Shown here: positions 45,516 through 54,306 of the stretch, piece by piece
Layout: every line of letters begins with the position of its first letter
Numbering within the stretch: position 1 is the first letter of the stretch
DNA from: Cytobacillus oceanisediminis
GTDB lineage: Bacteria; Bacillota; Bacilli; Bacillales; Cytobacillaceae
Assembly (NCBI RefSeq): GCF_022811925.1
Contig: NZ_CP065511.1
Coordinates: 2,659,501 to 2,723,500 of the forward strand
DNA: 64,000 nt
Reading direction: 5' to 3'
Notes under the pieces: model-generated
Databases searched by the model: none
Told to the model about the DNA's origin: nothing
What the model saw: the letters and a program-made list of their open reading frames with translations, nothing else
Translations under genes and position numbers: made by a program

Positions 45516-46337
45516 TTATTTCCACCAGTTATCATGCATGGATGCAGGCAGCTGGCGCTTGTGTTCAGAAACCAGGTAGCGTTTTTCAATTTTTTCTGCA
45601 GCTTCCGGATTTACTGATTTCCCTTCAAGGTAGTCATCCAATTCATCGTATGAGATACCTAATTCAGTTTCATCAGCCTGTCCGGGTTTCTGGTCAAGAA
45701 GATCGGCAGTAGGCACTTTTAAGTATAGTCTTTCCTCTGCCCCCAGCTCTTTAAGAAGTGCTTTTCCCTGTCTTTTTGTCAGTCCGGACAGCGGCAGGAC
45801 ATCTGCGCCGCCATCGCCATATTTTGTAAAGAATCCAGTCACTGCTTCTGCAGCATGATCCGTGCCGATGACCAGCAAGCCATATTGGCCGCCAATCGCA
45901 TATTGGGCAATCATTCTCATGCGGGCTTTAACATTGCCTTTATGATAATCCTTCAGGGGTTCTTCCGGGATAATACGATCATACTCCGTTTTCACTTCAT
46001 CGACTGCATTTTTAATATTAAAGACCATTTCTTTGTCAGCCTGAATAAAGGAAAGGGCAAGCTGTGCATCCTTCTCATCCTGCTGAACGCCGTACGGAAG
46101 GCGGACTGCTATGAATGTTGCGTCCTTCCCTTCTTTTCGAAGCTCTTCAACCGCAAGCTGCGCAAGTCTTCCTGCAAGAGTGGAATCCTGGCCGCCGCTT
46201 ATGCCAAGTACATAACCTTTTGAATTTGTTTTAACAAGATAATCCTTTAGAAACCCAATTCTTTTCTTTATCTCTTCCCTTGGATCGATATTGGGATTTA
46301 CATTTAAACTTTCCATAATTTCTTTTTGCAGATTCAT
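45516..46337 (-). CDS. nadE: NAD synthetase NadE (ammonia-dependent)
   Basis: The 273-residue enzyme amidates deamido-NAD to NAD using ATP and ammonia. The P-loop [14 protein letters not shown], the [20 protein letters not shown] segment and [18 protein letters not shown] are characteristic. Length equals the Bacillus enzyme, with no glutaminase domain. It lies 27 bp downstream of pncB, so the two form a salvage operon from nicotinate to NAD. Confidence 0.95.
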   Translation of the reverse strand: MNLQKEIMESLNVNPNIDPREEIKKRIGFLKDYLVKTNSKGYVLGISGGQDSTLAGRLAQLAVEELRKEGKDATFIAVRLPYGVQQDEKDAQLALSFIQADKEMVFNIKNAVDEVKTEYDRIIPEEPLKDYHKGNVKARMRMIAQYAIGGQYGLLVIGTDHAAEAVTGFFTKYGDGGADVLPLSGLTKRQGKALLKELGAEERLYLKVPTADLLDQKPGQADETELGISYDELDDYLEGKSVNPEAAEKIEKRYLVSEHKRQLPASMHDNWWK

Positions 46338-46364
46338 TGCAGGTTCCTCCCTCTTCTTAAAGCT

Positions 46365-47822
46365 TCAGCCTTTTATATTTTGTTGCACCTGGCTGATCAT
46401 TTTCATCTTATTATCCCAGCACTCCTGGCTAAGGTCGACTGGGTATTCCTCCGGATTTAGTGAACGGCGGTATTCATCCCATAATACATTGAGATTTTCC
46501 TTTGCAAAGCTCTGCATCTCTTTTAAAGATGGAACTTTATAGGTAAGCTTGCCTTCCTGAAAAATCACTTTATGCAGTTCCCTGGCTTCGAAATTTGTAA
46601 CGAACTTGCTTATAAATGTGTGAACTGGATGGAACATCTTAAGCTTTGGCTCAGCTTGAGGAGTTTCATGATCCAGAGCAATATAGTCCCCTTCTGATTT
46701 ATGGTTATCTCTGTTAATAATCCGATAAACCCTCTTTAATCCGGGAGTTGTCACTTTTTCCGGGTTGCCGCTTATTTTTATGGTGTCAGCCATTTTGCCA
46801 TTTTCATCTTCTATTGAAACGAGTTTATAAACAGCCCCTAATGCAGCCTGTTCGTACGCTGTGATCAGTTTTGTGCCAATGCCCCAAATATCGATTTTCG
46901 CTCCTTGAGCTTTCAGGTTTATGATGGTGTATTCATCCAGATCATTTGAAGCAATAATCTTTGCTTCGGGGAAACCTGCATCATCAAGCATTTTTCTTGC
47001 TTTTTTAGAAAGGTAAGCCAGGTCCCCGCTATCAAGCCTTATACCTTTAAAGTTAATTTGACCCCGCATTTCCTTCGCCACTTTAATTGCGTTCGGTACT
47101 CCTGATTTAAGGGTATCATACGTATCGACGAGAAAAACACAGTCCTTATGGCTTTGGGCATATTTCTTAAAAGCTGTATACTCGTCCCGGTAAGCCTGTA
47201 CAAATGAATGGGCATGGGTCCCTGCTACAGGTATGCCAAACTTCTTGCCTGCTCTAACATTAGATGTGGCATCAAAGCCGCCGATATAGGCAGCTCTTGT
47301 TCCCCAGATAGCTGCGTCCATTTCATGGGCTCTTCTTGAACCAAATTCCATGGCTGTTCCATCGCCAATTACTTCTCTGATTCGAGTTGCTTTTGTAGCA
47401 ATCAATGTCTGGTAGTTAATGATATTCAAAATAGCTGTTTCAATAATCTGGGCTTCAGCCAGGGGAGCTTCTACACGCAAAATTGGCTCATTGCCGAATA
47501 CAAGCTCACCTTCTTCCATTGATTTGATGGTCCCTGAAAACCTCATGTTTTTCAAGTATTCGAGGAAACCTTCTTCATAATTCAATTCGTTTTTTAAGTA
47601 CTGCACATCACTGTCTGTAAATCTGAAATTTTCTATATACTCAATAACTCTTTCCAGGCCGGCAAAAATTCCATAGCCGTTGCCAAAAGGCAGCTTCCTG
47701 AAGAACACTTCAAAGACAGCCTTTTTATTATGTATGTTGTCTTCCCAGTAAGTCTGGGCCATATTTATTTGGTACAAATCAGTATGCAAGGATATACTAT
47801 CATCCGCAAATTCCCTCTGCAT
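46365..47822 (-). CDS. pncB: nicotinate phosphoribosyltransferase PncB
   Basis: The 485-residue enzyme joins nicotinate with PRPP to give nicotinate mononucleotide. Typical segments are LHTDLYQINMAQTYWE, RKLPFGNGYGIFAGLERV, EFGSRRAHEMDAAIWGTRAA and GIRLDSGDLAYLSKKARKML. The start at ATG 47822 follows GGAGG. It is the first gene of the pncB-nadE operon. Confidence 0.93.
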   Translation of the reverse strand: MQREFADDSISLHTDLYQINMAQTYWEDNIHNKKAVFEVFFRKLPFGNGYGIFAGLERVIEYIENFRFTDSDVQYLKNELNYEEGFLEYLKNMRFSGTIKSMEEGELVFGNEPILRVEAPLAEAQIIETAILNIINYQTLIATKATRIREVIGDGTAMEFGSRRAHEMDAAIWGTRAAYIGGFDATSNVRAGKKFGIPVAGTHAHSFVQAYRDEYTAFKKYAQSHKDCVFLVDTYDTLKSGVPNAIKVAKEMRGQINFKGIRLDSGDLAYLSKKARKMLDDAGFPEAKIIASNDLDEYTIINLKAQGAKIDIWGIGTKLITAYEQAALGAVYKLVSIEDENGKMADTIKISGNPEKVTTPGLKRVYRIINRDNHKSEGDYIALDHETPQAEPKLKMFHPVHTFISKFVTNFEARELHKVIFQEGKLTYKVPSLKEMQSFAKENLNVLWDEYRRSLNPEEYPVDLSQECWDNKMKMISQVQQNIKG

Positions 47823-48228
47823 TATCGCAACCTCCTGTGACAAATATAACAATTCCTTTTAAAATTCTGTTATCTGCTATTATCCCCCATTCGATTTTTT
47901 ATCATCTTAAATGGATGAAAAATTTGGCTATTATTTTTAATAGTAGTGAAGTTCATCGTCTTTATCAAATTTTTCAACCTCCAGGCATACGGTTATTTAC
48001 CCCTTAAGGATTTTTTTACACATTCTTCAGCGTTTGTTCGTTATATTGAACATTGATATTATCCTGTTATAACACTTTAAAATTATTTCCCGAGTGTCCC
48101 GCGCCGCGATATTATATTGAAATAAGAAGCGGGAATATCACCTCAGTCTGCACTCTCCTATTACTGCAATCACCAATTTTCCGCCCTCCGCATAAGATGT
48201 CATGAACTGACAAGGAGGGCTGTGAGAA
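47823..48228. other. 406-bp intergenic region with promoter of the DUF1906 gene
   Basis: The gap between divergent pncB and the DUF1906 gene holds no gene. A good sigma-A-type promoter on the plus strand, TTGTTC (48034-48039), 17 bases, TATTAT (48057-48062), would give a leader of about 160 bases. The rest is AT-rich, with a short stem near 47929-47945. No riboswitch is recognised. Confidence 0.55.
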
Positions 48229-49290
48229 ATGGAAAGACGGGGACTTTTGCCTTTCGTTGTGACCGCATTTTTTGCCGTAATGATTTCGCTCTTTGCTTTC
48301 TCCCTGATGGATTCAAAGGATGACGCGCCAAAAACTCAGACCATTCCAGATAGCCAAAGCAAAAGCAATGACAGTGATATCAGTAATCAAGTAAAAAATA
48401 ATATAAAAGGCAATAAAGCCAATGTAAATAACTCAATCGACAATGATTTGAATAATGGTGATGATAGCCAAATTGATAATAATGTTACGAATGACATTGA
48501 GGTAAATGTGGATGTTAATGTAACTAATACAATAAAAAATAAGGCTGATAAAAATCAGGACTCCGGTCAAACAGGAAATGGAAATGAAAACAGCGGCAGC
48601 GATAAAGGTGCGAAAAATGACCAGGATGGCAAGTCAGAGGATGATGAAGTCGTTTGGGGTGTAGACTCGGCAAGTCTCACCACAAGCGACTTGCTTTCAT
48701 GCGTACGGGAAAACTTCGGGTCTCCTAAAGTGTGGGGACGCTATTTAGGTGAAAAAGAAGGTGTATCAGCAGGCATCACACCTCAGGAGGCTGAACTTCT
48801 GCAAAGCAATGATATTAAATTACTCGTGATTTGGAATCGATTTAATGAGGCAACAGGCCTGGAAAATGGACAGAGTGAGGCGAAAGCAGCTATTGAATTG
48901 GCACAGGAGCTGGGAATACCGGAGGGTGTAGCGATTTTTGCGGATATTGAGCCAAATTATCCTGTTGATTCTTCCTTTATTGAAGGCTGGTATCAAGCAA
49001 TGGAGGAGTCACCCTATCATCCTGGCATATATGGGGTTTTTGATAAGGAACAGGCCCTGACTAAATCTTTCAGTCAAGAAGCAGCCGAAAATTCTTCCCT
49101 TCTTGAAAACACATTCATATGGACAGCTGCGCCAAATATAGGAATTACTGAGCAGGAACAGGCACCTGGATATAAACCTGAAGCTCCTGCAAATTCATTG
49201 ATTGCAGGCTGGCAGTATGGAATTGATGCAAAGGCGTGCAATATTGATACAAATTTATTCAACAAAGACATTCTGGATGTTCTTTGGTAA
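48229..49290 (+). CDS. membrane-anchored DUF1906 (GH25-like) protein with an Asn-rich linker
   Basis: The 353-residue protein has an N-terminal membrane anchor (about 6-25), then a linker of ~110 residues built largely from Asn, Asp, Lys and Val in short alternating strings, and a C-terminal DUF1906 domain (from WGVDSASL, about 140-353). The domain has a TIM-barrel-like fold related to GH25 lysozymes; the acidic pair in IFADIEPNY and the end GWQYGIDAKACNID fit. It probably acts on the cell wall or the spore surface. The linker's alternating polar pattern is unusual and may form a stalk. Confidence 0.8.
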   Translation: MERRGLLPFVVTAFFAVMISLFAFSLMDSKDDAPKTQTIPDSQSKSNDSDISNQVKNNIKGNKANVNNSIDNDLNNGDDSQIDNNVTNDIEVNVDVNVTNTIKNKADKNQDSGQTGNGNENSGSDKGAKNDQDGKSEDDEVVWGVDSASLTTSDLLSCVRENFGSPKVWGRYLGEKEGVSAGITPQEAELLQSNDIKLLVIWNRFNEATGLENGQSEAKAAIELAQELGIPEGVAIFADIEPNYPVDSSFIEGWYQAMEESPYHPGIYGVFDKEQALTKSFSQEAAENSSLLENTFIWTAAPNIGITEQEQAPGYKPEAPANSLIAGWQYGIDAKACNIDTNLFNKDILDVLW

Positions 49291-49303
49291 ATATATAAAA
49301 AAT

Positions 49304-49325
49304 AAAGAGCCCACAAAGGCTCTTT
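49304..49325. terminator. bidirectional terminator
   Basis: Perfect 8-bp stem (49304-49311 with 49318-49325), 6-base loop, between convergent genes. Confidence 0.75.
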
Positions 49326-50260
49326 TATATTTTGAAGCTGTTTTTCGGCATTCCGTTATTCCAAAACTGGTTCATGACAAACGGCGTACCAATAAACACA
49401 GGAACTATATAATAGCTGAGACGGTAAAACATGAGAATCAGCAGCCCCAATTCGGTGGGAACACCCTGCGATTCCAGTCCGATCAAAAATACAAAATCAA
49501 AGGAACCAATGCCTCCAGGGATCATACTCGCAATGCCAGCACAAGCTGAAATGATGACAATTGGAAACAGAACAAAAAATGAAATCGATACTTCAAGGGC
49601 CCGGGCAATTCCCCAGATACATATGATAATAAATAGCCACTCCGATAAAGAAACAGCCAGCAATTCCCCTGCAAACCCCTTTTTGATGTGTTTCATATTC
49701 CAAAATGAAGACTTAAAAAAGTAAACGCCCAGCAGCAGAGGTGTATAAGCAGCAACGGCCCAGACTGCGATCTTTATAAGTTTAACATCATCATATAAAT
49801 GTAAATCTGTAAAAAGGACAATCCATGACAATATGGACAAGCCGGTTAGGTAAAAAAGTGACAGTTTGGCAATTATTTTGATATATGGAGTACTGCCAGT
49901 TAGGTAATCCTTATAAAAATAGGACCTGAGTGTAGCTCCGGCCACACCTCCAAATCCGATAAAGTTAGAGAATGCGTTGGCAGATAAAGAATAAAATAAA
50001 AGCTTTTTTTTAGGCACTCTAATTCTGAAAAGCCTTTGGAGTATTTCATCATAAAAATACATTGGAAAAAGTGCAGCCAGTCCCAATAAAAGGATAAAAA
50101 ATACTCTGCGGAAGGTTAGCCGTTCAACATAAAGCTCAAGGAGAGCCCAATTAAAATCATTGAATATCCCTTTTGCCTCCAGCATGACAAACAGCAAAAT
50201 GAATAAGGGTACGAGGAGTTTGGCAAGTGTTATAATAGTTTTTTGTTTTAACAAAGACAA
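49325..50260 (-). CDS. LPG-synthase-TM (MprF/UPF0104-type) membrane protein
   Basis: The 311-residue protein has about eight membrane helices and matches the flippase-like transmembrane domain of MprF without the C-terminal lysyl-transfer domain. Marks are NAFSNFIGFGGVAGATLRSYFY and ASMIPGGIGSFDFVFLIGLES. Such stand-alone proteins are thought to move lipids or lipid-linked compounds across the membrane. Nothing adjacent names the substrate. Confidence 0.82.
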   Translation of the reverse strand: MSLLKQKTIITLAKLLVPLFILLFVMLEAKGIFNDFNWALLELYVERLTFRRVFFILLLGLAALFPMYFYDEILQRLFRIRVPKKKLLFYSLSANAFSNFIGFGGVAGATLRSYFYKDYLTGSTPYIKIIAKLSLFYLTGLSILSWIVLFTDLHLYDDVKLIKIAVWAVAAYTPLLLGVYFFKSSFWNMKHIKKGFAGELLAVSLSEWLFIIICIWGIARALEVSISFFVLFPIVIISACAGIASMIPGGIGSFDFVFLIGLESQGVPTELGLLILMFYRLSYYIVPVFIGTPFVMNQFWNNGMPKNSFKI

Positions 50261-50429
50261 AATACCCCACCATTCATGTAGTGAACTAGAGATAATGATT
50301 ATTTAATCTCCCTGATAGAGTGTATCATACTAAAGCGGACAATATATATACTTTCTCCTATTATATTCCTGCATAGGTACAATAGAATGGACAAACGATA
50401 ACTTTTTTGCAATTGGTTCACATCTGCAA

Positions 50430-50458
50430 TTGTTTTCAATGCAGCATTCAATTATACT
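50430..50458 (+). promoter_or_regulatory. promoter of the mifM-yidC2 unit
   Basis: TTGTTT, 17 bases, TATACT: a near-consensus sigma-A promoter starting transcription about 20 bases before the leader ORF at 50486. Confidence 0.65.
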
Positions 50459-50485
50459 TAAATCTGTGAATAGAGGTGAAATAAT

Positions 50486-50767
50486 ATCTTTGAAATAATA
50501 ACTGAATCGTCTTTTATTTCATCAGAATATACTCTTTATTTAACATATATCATTGGTTTAGCAGCAAAGCTGTTAATCATTTGGAAAATAGAGCCGACTT
50601 TATACAGTACTAGATATATTGAGAACGAAAAAAGACAATTTGAAAGACTTCCAGGGTTCTGCATGGAGCGGGGCTTTATTTGCGATTCAATTCAATCCTG
50701 GCTTGCAAAACTTATTCTAAAAAAAGGTGAAGAAAGTGATGAGCCAGAAGGTCTCTCCCCTATTTAA
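50486..50767 (+). CDS. mifM: MifM-like leader: sensor of membrane insertion controlling yidC2
   Basis: A 93-residue open frame ends 29 bp before yidC2. It has one N-terminal membrane helix (about 15-33, LYLTYIIGLAAKLLIIW), a basic loop, and a C-terminus with RGFICDSIQSWLAKLILKKG then an acidic EESDEPEG. B. subtilis MifM has this layout: its C-terminus stalls the ribosome when membrane insertion is low, freeing the yidC2 ribosome binding site. Here the last codons (50750-50759) pair with that site. The frame has no early ATG, GTG or TTG; ATC at 50486, 7 bases after GAGGTG, is the best start. Identity is from memory of MifM plus position. Confidence 0.72.
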   Translation: MFEIITESSFISSEYTLYLTYIIGLAAKLLIIWKIEPTLYSTRYIENEKRQFERLPGFCMERGFICDSIQSWLAKLILKKGEESDEPEGLSPI

Positions 50768-50793
50768 AGAAAAATATAGCGGGAGGCTTGACC
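50750..50793 (+). promoter_or_regulatory. hairpin hiding the yidC2 ribosome binding site
   Basis: Within the end of mifM, GGTC (50750-50753) and CTCCC (50755-50759) can pair with GACC (50790-50793) and GGGAG (50781-50785). The right arm contains the GGGAGG ribosome binding site of yidC2. A ribosome stalled on the last mifM codons would open it. Confidence 0.65.
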
Positions 50794-50796
50794 TGT

Positions 50797-51585
50797 ATGA
50801 GAAAAATTAAACTATTATTAGCTCTTATCATGATTACTGTACTGCCAATATTCTTATCTGCCTGTCAGACACAAGGAGGACAAGGAACAGGCTTTTTCCA
50901 TCATTATTTTGTCGATCCGTTTGCATTGGCAATACATGGAACAGCTGTTTTCTTTCATGGCAATTTCGGCTTGGCCATTATCTTCATTACCATAATGATT
51001 AGGCTGATATTAATGCCTTTAATGCTGAAACAATATAAAAATCAAAGCGTAATGAAAGAAAAAATGGATAAGTTAAAACCTGAACTTGAAAAAATCCAGC
51101 AAAAGCTGAAAACAGCGAAAAAACCACAAGAGCAGCAAAAGCTGCAGCAGGAAATGTTCGGTTTGTATCAATCTCACGGAGTAAATCCTCTGAATGCTGC
51201 GGGATGTCTGCCAATCTTTATTCAAATGCCCATTCTGATGGGGTTCTATTATGCCATAAGAGGAAATCAGGAAATTGCTGCACATTCGTTTCTCTGGTTC
51301 AATCTTGGTCAATCTGATATTTGGATCACAATCATTGCAGGAATTGTTTACTATCTTCAGTACCGATTCACTCTAACTAACATGACTGCGCAAACGCCAA
51401 AGCAAATGAAATTCATTGGTTTATTGTCTCCTGTAATGATTATGCTGGTTTCTTTAAATGCTCCTGCAGCTTTGCCGCTATATTGGACTGCGGGCGGAAT
51501 ATTTTTAGTTTTCCAATCATGGCTTGGCAGAAGATTATATACAAAGGATAAACCTGATACTGTGCAGTTCATGTCAGAATCGTAA
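50797..51585 (+). CDS. yidC2: YidC2-type membrane protein insertase
   Basis: The 262-residue protein is a Gram-positive YidC/Oxa1 insertase. It has a lipoprotein signal (lipobox LSAC, Cys23), five membrane helices, and the conserved LFAIxIxxx-like core here as FGLAIIFITIMIRLILMPL, with Arg in the second helix as the hydrophilic groove residue; PIFIQMPILMGFYYAIRG follows. The charged loop (KPELEKIQQKLKTAKKPQEQ) is typical. The start at ATG 50797 is 10 bases after GGGAGG. The mifM-like leader upstream makes it the regulated (YqjG-type) copy and not SpoIIIJ. Confidence 0.9.
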   Translation: MRKIKLLLALIMITVLPIFLSACQTQGGQGTGFFHHYFVDPFALAIHGTAVFFHGNFGLAIIFITIMIRLILMPLMLKQYKNQSVMKEKMDKLKPELEKIQQKLKTAKKPQEQQKLQQEMFGLYQSHGVNPLNAAGCLPIFIQMPILMGFYYAIRGNQEIAAHSFLWFNLGQSDIWITIIAGIVYYLQYRFTLTNMTAQTPKQMKFIGLLSPVMIMLVSLNAPAALPLYWTAGGIFLVFQSWLGRRLYTKDKPDTVQFMSES

Positions 51586-51591
51586 TTATAT

Positions 51592-51623
51592 GGGGAGCGG
51601 GTTAAATGCCTGCTCCCCTTTTT
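51592..51623 (+). terminator. terminator of yidC2
   Basis: 10-bp stem with one G-T pair (51592-51601 with 51609-51618), followed by TTTTTG. Confidence 0.88.
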
Positions 51624-51704
51624 GTTGTTATATATTAAATAAATCTGCATAAAGGCCATAATTCTTGGAAAGATAAGGGGGAAAAAACGAAAGGAGGAAA
51701 GTTT

Positions 51705-52259
51705 ATGATTAAACGCAAATTAATGATGGCGGGGGCTCTGTCAGCTGCATTGCTTGCAGGCTGTGCAATGAACGATAATGATATGAATGAAACAGCACAA
51801 AGAAACAGAGACTTGACAGAGCCTACAAAAGTGAACGACAGCAATTTTGGAGAAAATGGACGGACCACTGAACCGGGGATTGACCTTACCCGCACAGGAA
51901 CAGACAATGAAAATCGAAATGAATCCCCGCGAATGGAGGTTGCAGATAAAGCTGCCGATAAAATTACCTCTATCCCGGAAGTCGAGTCAGCGAATGTAAT
52001 CGTGACAGACAATAATGCATATGTTGCCGCACGCTTGAATGGTGGAAATGGAGAATTGACTAAGGATGTCGAGGGGAAAATTTCCGATCAGGTTAAAGCA
52101 GTCGATCAGGACATTGATAATGTATATGTTTCTGTTAACCCCGACTTTTATGATCGAATGACAGGATATTCAGAGGACATTCAAGCCGGTCAGCCAATTG
52201 AAGGATTTTTTGATGAATTTACAGAAACTGTCCAGAGAATTTTTCCTACACAAAGGTAA
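51705..52259 (+). CDS. YhcN/YlaJ family sporulation lipoprotein
   Basis: A 184-residue lipoprotein with lipobox LLAGC (Cys20), a polar linker rich in Asn, Asp, Thr and Glu (21-75) and a YhcN/YlaJ domain (about 76-165: VADKAADKITSIPEVESANV, VTDNNAYVAARL, then QDIDNVYVSVNPDF). Family members are made in sporulation and sit in the spore inner membrane. The ATG follows AAAGGAGG. It is monocistronic with a strong terminator. Confidence 0.85.
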   Translation: MIKRKLMMAGALSAALLAGCAMNDNDMNETAQRNRDLTEPTKVNDSNFGENGRTTEPGIDLTRTGTDNENRNESPRMEVADKAADKITSIPEVESANVIVTDNNAYVAARLNGGNGELTKDVEGKISDQVKAVDQDIDNVYVSVNPDFYDRMTGYSEDIQAGQPIEGFFDEFTETVQRIFPTQR

Positions 52260-52270
52260 AGGAATATAAA

Positions 52271-52298
52271 AAAACGGCCAATTTTAACTGGCCGTTTT
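52271..52298. terminator. bidirectional terminator
   Basis: Perfect 10-bp stem (52271-52280 with 52289-52298), 8-base loop, T-rich exits. Confidence 0.85.
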
Positions 52299-52308
52299 CT
52301 TCATTCGA

Positions 52309-52512
52309 TTAAGCATCCTGGAAATAGTCTTTATAAAATCCGCTTACTTTTCCGGAATTGTCTACGATGAAATAGAATTCTTCAGTTTCATTTTTTACAT
52401 CATAGATATTTCCTGCTGTCAATGCCCGGTCTACAATGTATTTTGCTGCATCCGTATGCACACATTTTACTTTTTTCAATGTTTCGCGTTCATGCCATTT
52501 TAAATGAATCAA
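52309..52512 (-). CDS. small conserved protein (DUF6501-like)
   Basis: A 67-residue protein, TTG start at 52512 with AAGGAG 8 bases upstream; the GTG at 52521 abuts that site. The sequence HLKWHERETLKKVKCVHTDA, KYIVDRALTAGNIYDVKNET and FYFIVDNSGKVSGFYKDYF looks like the short DUF6501 family of Bacillaceae, an all-beta SH3-like fold by pattern. Function is unknown. It is probably single-gene. Confidence 0.65.
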   Translation of the reverse strand: MIHLKWHERETLKKVKCVHTDAAKYIVDRALTAGNIYDVKNETEEFYFIVDNSGKVSGFYKDYFQDA

Positions 52513-52560
52513 AATTGCCACTCCTTCATAATCTGCATAACTTTCTATGATTAGTTTTTA

Positions 52561-52803
52561 TTATAAAGAATACGAACTGTTGTCTGCAACTAGATTCTTT
52601 TTAACTGCTGGCATTAACTTCATTATTTTCCGGAATCTGCTGATTTTATCCGCCTCAAATGTATACACATCTCCAGTTAGCGTGTTTTTCATTGTTACAT
52701 AGTTAATTTCACAGATTTGGTCCATTCGTACAAACTCTAAATGATCATAATGCTCGTTATCATATTCCACTTCATAAAAGCCATTATCTGCTAAAATTTT
52801 CAT
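52561..52803 (-). CDS. small hypothetical protein
   Basis: An 80-residue protein with MKILADNGFYEVEYDNEHYD at the start, a middle with MDQICEINYVTMKNTLTGD and a basic end. ATG 52803 follows AAAGAAGGTC; the longer reading (from 52866) has no good site and adds an unlikely Cys/His leader. The beta-strand-rich pattern suggests a small single domain. It lies 48 bp upstream of the DUF6501-like gene on the same strand. Not recognised. Confidence 0.6.
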   Translation of the reverse strand: MKILADNGFYEVEYDNEHYDHLEFVRMDQICEINYVTMKNTLTGDVYTFEADKISRFRKIMKLMPAVKKNLVADNSSYSL

Positions 52804-52955
52804 TTTGATGACCTTCTTTCTAAGATGATGGCAAAGGTAATATACCACCCGCTTAGCCTGTTTCAAACCACCAATTAGAATTTTGCGCTATTTTAGCATA
52901 TTTTAATAGATGAAAACTGGTCAGCACAGAGAAAAAAAATCAATATTGGCTAGAG

Positions 52956-53825
52956 CTATGCATCCAATCTAATTTGAACACCCAGTTTTTCCAGCTGCTG
53001 TTCAAGCTTTCTGTAATAATCGTTACTTACTCTGCCTCTTGCTCCCCGGAGAATTTCAAGGGCGTAATGGTCAGGCGGGGGCAGCTCCCCCTTTTTATTG
53101 TAGACATGAAAAGTCAGGACATCTCCATAAAACTTATCTCCAACTTTAACATTCACAAAGGCAGGACGATACCATTGTCCATAAAAACCTTCTCTATGGA
53201 ACAGGTATTCAACTGCTTCATAAGGAAGTTCATATAGAACTCCTTCAGTGATGCCGCCATTTTCTATAATATCTGCCCTTCCTCCATCATCCCTGGAAAA
53301 TAGGTATTGCATCGAATAACCGGCCAGCGTTCCCCCGCCGACGATGGTTTTGAAGTGGTGATCTACCTTTGCCACGCAAAACCTCTCATCATCCATGCAG
53401 GAACCGTAAGCAAAATAAAAGGTCTTTTCCGGTTTATCCTTCATTAAGCGGTAAAGCTTCCAATCCCCATGAAGAATGGGTTCGGCTAACAGTTCATCCC
53501 GGCAGGAAATATATACAAGTGCACTTACATCTCCTGCATCAGTATGAACAGTCTGTTCCACCCTGTCATACAAATTATCTTTTCTTCCCGGGATATAATC
53601 CTCAAGTTCATCCAGCTCAGTGAAATGATCTAAATGCACTTCATAAAGCTCTCCATACACTTTTTGGTCAAGTGATGGTTTCATAGAGGGATAGCCAAGT
53701 CCTGTATCAAATAATTCCCCATATACCCATGCCTGCTCGGCAATGCAGGGACTGCCTTTTAAAACGAAGTGATTTGACTCGTGTTTTCTTAAGGTTCCAT
53801 AAACAAACAGCTTTTGAGTTGTCAT
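52956..53825 (-). CDS. ykqA: double gamma-glutamylcyclotransferase-like protein YkqA
   Basis: The 289-residue protein contains two GGCT/AIG2-like domains: the first starts with LFVYGTLRKHE, the second with FYFAYGSCMDDERF. The glycine-rich substrate loop (YGT/S-x-R/M) is present in both. Layout and length match B. subtilis YkqA, whose substrate is unknown. The start is ATG 53825 with GGGGGAG 9 bases upstream. It is a single gene. Confidence 0.85.
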   Translation of the reverse strand: MTTQKLFVYGTLRKHESNHFVLKGSPCIAEQAWVYGELFDTGLGYPSMKPSLDQKVYGELYEVHLDHFTELDELEDYIPGRKDNLYDRVEQTVHTDAGDVSALVYISCRDELLAEPILHGDWKLYRLMKDKPEKTFYFAYGSCMDDERFCVAKVDHHFKTIVGGGTLAGYSMQYLFSRDDGGRADIIENGGITEGVLYELPYEAVEYLFHREGFYGQWYRPAFVNVKVGDKFYGDVLTFHVYNKKGELPPPDHYALEILRGARGRVSNDYYRKLEQQLEKLGVQIRLDA

Positions 53826-53901
53826 TAGCACTTGCTCCCCCTTATTTCTCTCTTTTGTTTATTATACTACCATTTTCTGAAGATTCTTTTCAAAAAAATA
53901 A

Positions 53902-53921
53902 GACGGAGAGCATTCTCCGTC
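53902..53921 (-). terminator. terminator of the small Cys-rich-tailed gene
   Basis: Perfect 7-bp GC-rich stem (53902-53908 with 53915-53921), followed on the minus strand by TTATTTTTTT. Confidence 0.8.
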
Positions 53922-54080
53922 CTAGCTGCATTGGCATACTGTGAACTTTTTTACTAAAGGAAGCTTGCAGCAAAATTTTTCTTTCGTATTTTCTTGGAAC
54001 GGATTAATCTGGTTTAGTCCAGCAATTTCCTTCAGCTTAGCCTTATTCAATACTTCAATGACATAAATTTCCTCGTACAT
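53922..54080 (-). CDS. small hypothetical protein with a Cys-containing tail
   Basis: A 52-residue protein, MYEEIYVIEVLNKAKLKEIA followed by GLNQINPFQE and a tail with four Cys (FCCKLP and VCQCS-stop). GGGAGAG precedes ATG 54080. A dedicated terminator directly overlaps its end, which supports it as a real gene. The Cys residues could bind a metal or make disulfides. No family recognised. Confidence 0.55.
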   Translation of the reverse strand: MYEEIYVIEVLNKAKLKEIAGLNQINPFQENTKEKFCCKLPLVKKFTVCQCS

Positions 54081-54200
54081 TTTCTATCTCTCCCTTCATT
54101 TTATCTTTAATCTCATTTTAAATACTTTCACGCAGTAAAACATTGGCTGTGGGATTGAGATTTATTAAGACTTATGAATGAAGGAAGGCGGAGTTCTTTA

Positions 54201-54236
54201 GAAAAGCGGAAGGCGCCTGGAGCTAGACAGTTATCT
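54201..54236. repeat. fragment of a dispersed Bacillus repeat
   Basis: GAAAAGCGGAAGGCGCCTGG directly followed by AGCTAGACAGTTATCT. This type of GC-rich string is known to me as a recurrent intergenic repeat in Bacillaceae. Only one copy is in the window. The remainder of the gap 54081-54306 is a terminator and AT-rich DNA. Confidence 0.5.
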
Positions 54237-54270
54237 AACTTCAGAATCTATACCTCTTATTCCATAAAAA

Positions 54271-54297
54271 AACCTGCTGGAAAAGTCCCAACAGGTT
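54271..54297 (-). terminator. terminator of the acyl-CoA ligase gene
   Basis: 10-bp stem with one G-T pair or mismatch (54271-54280 with 54288-54297), followed on the minus strand by TTTTTTTATG. Confidence 0.8.
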
Positions 54298-54306
54298 AAA
54301 TGTACT

